Position numbers and translations under genes: made by a program. From Nitrososphaerales archaeon TH1177 (GTDB lineage Archaea > Thermoproteota > Nitrososphaeria > Nitrososphaerales > Nitrososphaeraceae): a DNA stretch of 11,117 bases. This document shows, piece by piece, positions 6,404 to 11,117 of the stretch. The stretch spans positions 1 to 11,117 of the forward strand of contig JAATVJ010000059.1 in the NCBI GenBank assembly GCA_014523515.1. The letters run 5' to 3'. The notes beneath the pieces were generated by a model. The model was not told where the DNA came from. It did no database searches and saw only the letters and a program-made list of their open reading frames with translations. How positions within the stretch are numbered: the first letter of the stretch is position 1; each line of letters opens with the position of its first letter.

Positions 6404-6994
6404 ATGAAATATCAAAACATATTTGTCTATTCAGTACTTGCAATTGGACTACTATCTATTCCATCATTGTTAGATAGTATCTACGGACAGACTAATGCAA
6501 CGCAACAAAACCAAACAGCAGTACAACAAGCCCAAAACCAAACAGCAGTACAACAAGCCCAAAACCAAACAGCAGTACAACAAGGCCAAGCGTTAAGTCC
6601 AGATACTCAAGTATTATTAACTACATTGGATATCCCAGAATTAAAGGATAACTTAATGGATGCAAAGTTAGCAATAGTTGAAGGAAATACTGAAGAAGCA
6701 ATAACAAGTGTTACAGATGTTGAAAATCAATTGTTAACATTACAACCTCAACCCAAATTTACAGCTGATTTTAAAAATATTAAAGGCTCTATAGCTAAAG
6801 CAGACCTTAATAAAGCATTAGATGATCTTAGTAAAGTTCAGACTGAGTTATTAAAAGCAGAGACTGAAATATTTAAAGCTGGATTGACAAATCCTCAATT
6901 AATGGATCAATATGGAGGTAACGGCGGTGGCGGAGACGACGGCGGAGACGACGGCGGAGACGACGGCGGAGACGACGGCGGAGACGAACCCTAA
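6404..6994 (+). CDS. Secreted protein with N-terminal sequon repeats and Gly/Asp-rich C-terminal tail
   Basis: 196 residues from ATG 6404; the TTG at 6392 would add four residues ahead of the signal peptide and is disfavoured by the TATA position. Residues 1-28 are a signal peptide (basic start, hydrophobic core VLAIGLLSIPSLL, likely cleavage near YGQ/TNA). Residues 31-60 hold three NQTAVQQAQ-type 9-residue repeats plus NAT, giving four N-x-T sequons (Asn31, 36, 45, 54) that could carry N-glycans. Residues 65-162 are helical and resemble a paired-helix domain (LKDNLMDAKLAIVEGNTEEA; IKGSIAKADLNKALDDLSK). Residues 171-196 are GGNGGGG followed by GDDG repeats, a highly acidic flexible tail. I do not know a function. 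It is probably a cell-surface or extracellular protein; the tail could bind cations. Confidence 0.85.
   Translation: MKYQNIFVYSVLAIGLLSIPSLLDSIYGQTNATQQNQTAVQQAQNQTAVQQAQNQTAVQQGQALSPDTQVLLTTLDIPELKDNLMDAKLAIVEGNTEEAITSVTDVENQLLTLQPQPKFTADFKNIKGSIAKADLNKALDDLSKVQTELLKAETEIFKAGLTNPQLMDQYGGNGGGGDDGGDDGGDDGGDDGGDEP
6506..6586 (+). repeat. Three tandem 27-bp coding repeats
   Basis: Three head-to-tail copies (6506-6532, 6533-6559, 6560-6586) encode the NQTAVQQAQ unit. The first two are identical and the third differs by C to G at 6585. Near-identity at the DNA level points to recent duplication by slippage or unequal exchange, always in multiples of nine codons, so the frame is kept. Confidence 0.9.
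6929..6988 (+). repeat. Five tandem 12-bp GC-rich repeats (Gly-Asp-Asp-Gly tail)
   Basis: GGCGGAGACGAC occurs at 6929-6940, 6941-6952, 6953-6964 and 6965-6976, and once more with a final A instead of C at 6977-6988. It encodes the GDDG tail. The block is strikingly GC-rich in this AT-rich window, and the copies are identical, so copy number probably varies between strains. Confidence 0.9.
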
Positions 6995-7000
6995 ATCTAA

Positions 7001-7025
7001 TATTTTTTTTGAGTCTAATATTTTT
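7001..7025 (+). terminator. Two T-runs after the secreted protein gene
   Basis: The 24-base motif CTAATATTTTT appears twice in quick succession, with T8 at 7003-7010 and T5 at 7021-7025, seven and 27 bases after the stop codon. Archaeal RNA polymerase terminates at such U-tracts without needing a hairpin. Confidence 0.55.
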
Positions 7026-7211
7026 AGATAAAGTATTATAATTTGGTAATATCTAAATAAATTTATTATATTTATTAAAAATTCATTATAACGTAATATA
7101 AATTTGAATAACCACAAAAACCGTATTTTTGTTATTATCTAACATTTTGTTATATTAAAATAATAATAATCTTTTTTACTATCTAGATAAAATATTATAT
7201 ATTATTACAAA

Positions 7212-7421
7212 ATGAGTGATTCACCATATAATAATAATCCAAATGATTTATGCCTTTATTGTTCACATATGTATTCTTTTCATTTTACTGATGATATACA
7301 TGGTATAGGGAGTAAGGATCTTGGTGATACTCATAGTGGCTGCAGCTTTGTTAATTCTGATGGGAGTTCATGTATTTGCCCTGGTTTTAGATCTTCAATT
7401 GTAAGATCTTATGAAGAATAA
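7212..7421 (+). CDS. 69-residue Cys/His-rich putative zinc-binding protein
   Basis: ATG 7212 to TAA 7419-7421. The N-terminus is polar (MSDSPYNNNPND), followed by Cys14-x2-Cys17-x-His19 (CLYCSH), a His24, an Asp/Gly-rich stretch with His30 and His41, then Cys44 and the end motif Cys54-x-Cys56-x2-Phe (CICPGF). The pattern CxxCxH...H...C...CxCPxF recurs in small zinc-binding proteins of archaea and actinobacteria, and it plausibly coordinates one or two zinc ions. No membrane segment is present. A weak AT box (about 7186-7202) lies shortly upstream, so the message is likely leaderless. The gene is free-standing; its function is unknown, and nothing nearby suggests a partner. Confidence 0.82.
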   Translation: MSDSPYNNNPNDLCLYCSHMYSFHFTDDIHGIGSKDLGDTHSGCSFVNSDGSSCICPGFRSSIVRSYEE

Positions 7422-7797
7422 TTAAAAAAGATAATAAAAAATTACCACCAATCAATATTCAAATTACTATTATTATTATTAACTATTTTATTATTATCTT
7501 CATCTTTTATAATTATAGAAAAATATAAAAATTTAAATATGTAGTAAATTAATTTCTTCTTATTAAGGTCACATATATATTAATGCAGATATAATTTCCT
7601 AATATTCATTGTTCATTATTATTAATAATGTTTTTACTAACCAGTACAAAATATATACATTATAGGATAAGAGAAAATAACTTAATCATGATCTGGAAAG
7701 AAAAAGATATTAAATACACTAAAAATAAAAAGATCATAATAGAAAATATCTTTATAAAGATAAAATCGATTTTCAAAAAAAATAAAATTTAAATTAA
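7422..7797. other. AT-rich intergenic stretch
   Basis: No gene. ATTATTATT tracts occur at about 7468-7500. A perfect 16-bp palindrome, TATCTTTA/TAAAGATA, lies at 7747-7762, some 35 bases from the end of the broken secreted protein gene on the minus strand. It could be part of that gene's 3' end or chance. Confidence 0.5.
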
Positions 7798-7990
7798 TTA
7801 ACGATGTCCGAGGCGATCTCTACCTGTATGATGACACTTATACTTGTCATCAGAATTAGGTGGATTTAGGTGATTTTTTGCAGTCACCGTAATTCTTATC
7901 GTTTCCAATTCCGAAATCTCCAACAACTTGAGCATCTGCCATTTGTATTCCAATAATGCCTAAAGTAAATCCAGCTACTATGCTGACTAA
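7798..7990 (-). pseudogene. Small exported protein gene with A-run frameshift and no start codon
   Basis: On the minus strand the frame opens after a TAG (7991-7993) with LVSIVAGFTLGIIGIQMADA, a signal-peptide-like hydrophobic core ending ADAQ, then VVGDFGIGNDKNYGDCKK. After this, frame 1 soon stops. In the next frame KNHLNPPNSDDKYKCHHTGR, then DRLGHR, runs to TAA 7798-7800. Removing one A from the A6 run (T6 at 7874-7879 on the plus strand) joins the parts into one protein of about 62 residues, with two cysteines and His/Asp-rich C-terminus. No ATG, GTG or TTG precedes the hydrophobic core in frame, so the 5' end is damaged too. I do not recognise the family; it was probably a small secreted or periplasmic-type protein. 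Confidence 0.6.
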
Positions 7991-8095
7991 CTAAAATTCG
8001 TTTACAAATTCTTACTGATAAGATAGGTTAATTATGCTTGAAAATCGGCATTTTTCATATATCTAGAATATGCGAAATTTGGTTAGTCAGTATAG
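7978..8095. repeat. Imperfect 23-bp inverted repeat flanking 72 bp
   Basis: The sequence at 7978-8000 (starting CTATGCTGACTAAC) is the reverse complement of 8073-8095 (ending GTTAGTCAGTATAG) at 20 of 23 positions, with the 14 outer bases matching at 13. The left arm covers the first codons of the broken secreted protein; the right arm lies in non-coding sequence. The 72-base interior has no ORF that I can recognise. It could be a small inverted duplication or a vestige of a mobile element. Confidence 0.6.
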
Positions 8096-8498
8096 CACCA
8101 GCGATGTTACGATTCCAATTAGTCTTGTATATATTTGTGAAATATTCTTAGCAATGTATCATATAACAATTAGAGACGAAAGTTATGGACCAATTTACTC
8201 AATTTAGTAACATGAAATTAGATGCTTAAAGTTATATTTCAATATAATTCTCTGATTTTACTATTATAATTCATAGTTGCTAACTGATGAAGTTTTTCTA
8301 AAGAATAAAGAATTACTATTATTCATATCAGAACTTGATCAACTGAATTTGTCTTAATTTGTAAAAGGATGACCAAACTAATTAAATGTATAGAAATTAT
8401 TAGATTTGATTTTATAAAAACAAGAATGTAAAAAAATATTTAAAGGAATACCTAGAAAAATAATTTTTAATAGTTGGTTTTTCTTTAAAGATTGATTT
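8001..8498. other. Intergenic stretch downstream of the winged-helix gene
   Basis: It includes the right arm of the inverted repeat. A plus-strand 45-codon ATG frame at 8070-8207 begins MRNLVSQYSTSDVTIPISLV and ends ITIRDESYGPIYSI. It is moderately protein-like but overlaps the repeat arm and has no family match, so it is not called as a gene. The rest, to 8498, is featureless AT-rich sequence. Confidence 0.45.
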
Positions 8499-9092
8499 TT
8501 AAAAGTCACCAAAGCCTCCTGCATCGAATCCCCCAAAATCTCCACCACCTGTATCCATCTCACTTGCTCCAGTATCACCACTATCAGCTGTTGCCCCTGC
8601 ATCTTCTGCAGTACCTGCTCCAGTTTGATCTACTTGACCTTCTGTCATGGCACTTTCTGCTGGATTCATTCCCATTCCCATAAAAGACATCATAGAAGCA
8701 AAAAACATCATGTTCATAATTCCAGAAAATAACATCATGGGTATCCACATTCTGTTAGAATCCATAAAACTTTGTACCTGAGATCTATCTCCACTCTCGT
8801 ATAATTGTTGGAGACGTTCAGATTTTTCAGCTAATTCCTGTTTCTTGGAGTTAAGAATTTTCATTCCTGTTTCTGCTATATGAAATTCTACCTTCTTATT
8901 ACCAAAGAAGCCTTTCTTTACATTCTTAATTAATATTTTTTGTGTAACCAGATCATTTACGATTAATTCGACTTCATCCTTAGAGAGCTTTGTCACCTTG
9001 GAAATACTATCAATCTTTTTCATACCTCTTGCTATTGCATCTAATACCATAAAGTGATTTGGGCTTTCATTAAATCTTCTTTCTGAAGACAT
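8499..9092 (-). CDS. Winged-helix protein with Met-rich membrane segment and Gly/Phe/Asp tail
   Basis: 197 residues from ATG 9092. Residues 12-80 are a winged helix-turn-helix: helix 1 HFMVLDAIARG, helix 2 around ISKVTKL, recognition helix DEVELIVNDLVTQK, and a basic wing KNVKKGFFGNKKVEFHI ending in AETGMKIL. This matches archaeal MarR/'winged helix' regulators that bind DNA as dimers. Residues 82-110 are a charged helix, probably coiled coil. Residues 115-142 are hydrophobic and unusually Met-rich (MWIPMMLFSGIMNMMFFASM), giving one likely membrane helix. The last 55 residues are acidic, Ala/Gly-rich and end GGGDFGGFDAGGFGDF. This suggests a membrane-anchored DNA-binding protein, though the hydrophobic part could instead serve oligomerisation. 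Gene stands alone. Function is inferred from the fold only. Confidence 0.83.
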   Translation of the reverse strand: MSSERRFNESPNHFMVLDAIARGMKKIDSISKVTKLSKDEVELIVNDLVTQKILIKNVKKGFFGNKKVEFHIAETGMKILNSKKQELAEKSERLQQLYESGDRSQVQSFMDSNRMWIPMMLFSGIMNMMFFASMMSFMGMGMNPAESAMTEGQVDQTGAGTAEDAGATADSGDTGASEMDTGGGDFGGFDAGGFGDF

Positions 9093-9614
9093 ACTATTAT
9101 TTTGTTAAAAAGACTATTTAAATTAAATGTTAAACCACATATTCTTTAATATTTCCAATTATTTTTTACATTTTTTAGATTTAATAATTGACTAAGTTGA
9201 TTAAGAATGGTTATGTTTTTTTCTTATTATTAGATATTGTATGATTTGTCTTTTTTTTATTTTATTCAAGTTACAATGAATTTTTTTATTTAGTCGTTTG
9301 AATTATCTCTAAATATTAAAATAATTTCCATGGTTTAATTCCGTTGTTTTGATCTTTAGGAGGAGGAAAATAGAAATACAAAATATAATGATATTTCAAA
9401 GATGAAATAGAAATCTGATTGTCATCATTGAAAAAAAAGAGAAACAGAGAAAATAACTCCGTGTCGATAGATAGCAAAACCATTTTCTATGAATAATAGA
9501 AGTTAATCGAAATAAAAAGTCGATTTGACGAGATAATCATCTTTAAGGCACGAAGTATATAGATCTTTATCTAATCTTTTTAAAGCTGTTTTGCCTTTAT
9601 AATAGATTATACAA
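9093..9614. other. Divergent promoter region between the winged-helix gene and amrS
   Basis: 522 bases without a supported gene. It holds the winged-helix TATA box, a T8 run (about 9251-9258), and a purine-rich AGGAGGAGGAAAA (9358-9370) that looks like a ribosome binding site but is followed by no ORF longer than a few codons. TTTTTAAA (9578-9585) is a possible TATA box about 30 bases before the amrS ATG, with a second AT-rich box TTTATAAT at 9596-9603. The minus-strand 64-codon ATG frame overlapping the amrS start is antisense to it and is not called. Confidence 0.5.
9115..9122 (-). promoter_or_regulatory. TATA box of the winged-helix gene
   Basis: Minus-strand TTTAAATA is centred 26-27 bases before the ATG at 9092, the textbook archaeal distance for transcription starting at or next to the start codon (leaderless mRNA). 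This supports the chosen start. Confidence 0.55.
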
Positions 9615-10700
9615 ATGGAATTAAATGAGTATGATGCATTCCTTGGAAAAGAAGCAGAGTTATTTACAAAACTTCCTAATAATAGAATCAGATGCAATGC
9701 TTGTGCACGTTATTGTGAGATACCAGAAGGAAAGAATGGACTTTGTGGTATAAGGGGAGTAAAAGATAACAAGCTATTACTTTTTGTTTATGGAAGCGTC
9801 ATTTCAGGAAATATTGATCCGATAGAAAAGAAGCCTGTTTCTCATTATATGCCAGGTACATCAGTATATTCTATAGCTACCACTGGCTGCAATTGGCTAT
9901 GTAAATATTGTCAGAATTATGATATATCACAGAGAAGAAAGATAGAAGGCATACAAATGTCTCCGGAACAAGTTGTAGAAGCTGCGAAAAAATATAATTC
10001 AGAAGGGATTGCATATACATATAATGAACCATCAATTTTTATAGAATTTGCTAAAGATTGTGGCATTGAAGCACATAGAAACGGTATTTTCAATATTTTT
10101 GTATCCAATGGTTATTTTACTAAAGATTCTATTGATATGGCAAAAAATTTCCTAGATTGTATAACTATAGATTTTAAAGGAAGCGGAGAACAAAATTTTG
10201 TTAGACAATATATTGGTATTCCTTCTTCTGAGCCAATCTTTCAATCTCTTAAAGAAATTAAAAATGATACCAATATTCATATAGAAATAACAGATCTTAT
10301 TGTTCCGCAAGCAGGAGACAATTTAGAAGCTGCTAAAAAATTGTGTCATTTCATAGATGACGAATTGAGTCCAGATATTCCAATACACTTTTTGCGATTT
10401 CACCCAGATTACAAGATGATGGAATTCCCATCAACTCCAATTCAGACCCTTGAGAAACATTATCATATTGCTAAAAATGAAGGTTTAAATTATGTATATA
10501 TTGGAAATGTACCAGGTCATAAATTAGAACATACTTATTGTCCAGAATGTAATGCTATTGTAGTACATCGTTATGGATTTGATATAATTGCTTGGAATCT
10601 GGATAAACAAAATAGATGTAAGAATTGTTTATATCCAATTGCGATAAAAGGAAATCCAAATAATGTAAAAAGAAAAAACAGATTCCAAATTATCAATTAA
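9615..10700 (+). CDS. amrS: AmmeMemoRadiSam system radical SAM enzyme AmrS
   Basis: 361 residues, a normal length for the family. An N-terminal Cys motif, Cys27-x2-Cys30-x3-Cys34 (CNACARYCEI) with Cys44 (GLCGIRG), is followed by GNIDPIEKKPVSHYMPG (65-81), the hallmark of AmrS. The radical SAM cluster site is Cys92-x3-Cys96-x2-Cys99 (GCNWLCKYCQN). Then YTYNEPSIF (134-142), a substrate/SAM-binding block, and IDFKG (185-189). The C-terminal region carries a second Cys set, CPEC (309-312) and CKNC (335-338), for zinc or a cluster. AmrS occurs with AmmA (AMMECR1) and Memo, giving the system its name. The reaction is not settled. No amrA or memo gene lies in this window. The protein is complete, starts at ATG 9615 and stands alone; it is the clearest housekeeping-type gene here. 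Confidence 0.95.
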   Translation: MELNEYDAFLGKEAELFTKLPNNRIRCNACARYCEIPEGKNGLCGIRGVKDNKLLLFVYGSVISGNIDPIEKKPVSHYMPGTSVYSIATTGCNWLCKYCQNYDISQRRKIEGIQMSPEQVVEAAKKYNSEGIAYTYNEPSIFIEFAKDCGIEAHRNGIFNIFVSNGYFTKDSIDMAKNFLDCITIDFKGSGEQNFVRQYIGIPSSEPIFQSLKEIKNDTNIHIEITDLIVPQAGDNLEAAKKLCHFIDDELSPDIPIHFLRFHPDYKMMEFPSTPIQTLEKHYHIAKNEGLNYVYIGNVPGHKLEHTYCPECNAIVVHRYGFDIIAWNLDKQNRCKNCLYPIAIKGNPNNVKRKNRFQIIN

Positions 10701-10770
10701 TTGACCATAATTATATTGACATATATAAAGAATAATATTAGAAAATAAAAGATCATAACAATGTATATTC

Positions 10771-10783
10771 TTTTTTAATTTTT
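10771..10783 (+). terminator. T-rich terminator downstream of amrS
   Basis: T6 (10771-10776), AA, then T5 (10779-10783), about 70 bases after the amrS stop. Such U-tracts end archaeal transcripts. The rest of 10701-10972 shows only a small palindrome, GATGACAGTCATC, with a duplicated CCAGATGA next to it at about 10839-10861, and no gene. Confidence 0.45.
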
Positions 10784-10972
10784 CATATTCTTGTTATAAT
10801 ACTGTAGTTGAAAACTTATAGATATATTTTCAATAGAACCAGATGACCAGATGACAGTCATCGTTAAGATAAGGATTTAATCATTAAGATAATTTAAAGC
10901 ATTTTATTCTTGATTGTTATTGTTACACTTTTTAATGTTAATAATATTAATTTATTGATCACTATATATTTA

Positions 10973-11117
10973 GAGCCTATCCCAAAATTATCCTCCTGTA
11001 AATTATTATGCTATTTGCTAGTTGCACAAGACCAAGATAGTTCTTGTCCTTCTTTTCATATCTTGTAAATAATTTTCTGAATCTGTTATTATGCCATGAA
11101 TTTGTTCTTCTCTCTAC
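10973..11117 (-). mobile_element. Right-hand end of an IS5-family insertion sequence (continues past the window)
   Basis: The element edge is GAGCCTATCCCAAAA at 10973-10987, very like the GAG/GGG-C-TATCCC terminal inverted repeats of IS5-group elements (IS427/IS1031-like). The transposase stop codon lies only four bases inside the edge, also typical. The bases TTA (10970-10972) just outside could be the short target duplication, as many IS427-group elements duplicate TNA, but the other end is off the window so this cannot be checked. Confidence 0.8.
10977..11117 (-). CDS. IS5-family DDE transposase, C-terminal 46 residues (5' end outside window)
   Basis: Read from the window edge on the minus strand: VERRTNSWHNNRFRKLFTRY, then EKKDKNYLGLVQLANSIIIY, RRIILG, stop at 10977-10979. 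This is the C-terminal block of IS5 transposases, where the VER glutamate is the third catalytic residue of the DDE triad and RFRKL..RYEKK, YL.L..LA..III.RR follows. Compared with the usual 'VERtNSWlnRFRkL' spacing there appear to be two extra residues (one Arg, one Asn) between VER and RFRKL, which could be natural or a sign of decay. The enzyme cuts and pastes its own element. The remaining about 250 residues and the left end lie beyond the window, so activity cannot be judged. Confidence 0.85.
   Translation of the reverse strand, partial: VERRTNSWHNNRFRKLFTRYEKKDKNYLGLVQLANSIIIYRRIILG

Noticed and set aside
6899..7117. 72-codon minus-strand frame with Val-Ser-Ala repeats
   Set aside because: Created by the complementary strand of the 12-bp GDDG repeats.
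8070..8207. 45-codon plus-strand ATG frame (MRNLVSQYSTSD...)
   Set aside because: Overlaps an inverted-repeat arm and has no family match; could be debris, not enough to call.
9358..9370. AGGAGGAGGAAAA, a strong Shine-Dalgarno-like run
   Set aside because: No ORF of meaningful length follows within a usable distance.
9503..9697. 64-codon minus-strand frame across the amrS start
   Set aside because: Half of it is antisense to amrS; no family features.

Overview
The window is very AT-rich archaeal DNA. The best fit is a Nitrososphaerota (thaumarchaeal) genome of the soil ammonia-oxidiser type, such as Nitrososphaera or Nitrosocosmicus. This is an inference from low GC, TATA-like boxes about 25-30 bases before start codons with little leader, secreted proteins with Gly/Asp-rich tails, an archaeal-style AmrS, and small zinc-finger and stress proteins. 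No rRNA, tRNA or CRISPR array was seen. Gene density is low: about half the window has no intact gene.

Layout, left to right. The 3' end of a short-chain dehydrogenase (1-141, +) is followed by a low-complexity hydrophilic protein with an aromatic C-terminal helix (396-1211, +; possibly linked to polyhydroxyalkanoate granules) and a nitroreductase (1627-2139, +). From about 2.1 to 4.9 kb lies a gene graveyard. It holds a frameshifted small zinc-finger-like gene (2645-2873, -), a frameshifted KGG/EGG-type stress protein (3254-3363, -), a DUF1259 (LppY/LpqO-like) pseudogene with a stop and a frameshift (4283-4685, -), and a headless, frameshifted Hsp20 (4698-4873, +). Inside it sits a two-gene micro-operon that looks intact, encoding a 32-residue membrane peptide and a 56-residue CxxC...CxxC protein (3590-3859, -).

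Next come a compact MscS-type channel (4971-5636, -), a secreted protein with 27-bp and 12-bp coding tandem repeats (6404-6994, +) and a 69-residue Cys/His protein (7212-7421, +). A second decayed patch follows, with a frameshifted secreted mini-protein (7798-7990, -) and a 23-bp imperfect inverted repeat. After it are a winged-helix protein fused to a Met-rich membrane segment and a Gly/Phe/Asp tail (8499-9092, -) and the radical SAM enzyme AmrS (9615-10700, +). The right edge cuts into an IS5-family insertion sequence: its terminal inverted repeat and the transposase C-terminus are visible (10973-11117, -).

The genes do not form one pathway. The region reads as accessory sequence next to a mobile element, where stress-related genes have been lost and a few small genes persist. 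Several frameshifts fall at or beside short homopolymers, so sequencing error must be excluded before all are called true pseudogenes. No clearly new defence or metabolic system is visible. The most unusual items are the micro-operon, the winged-helix/membrane fusion and the broken-gene cluster.
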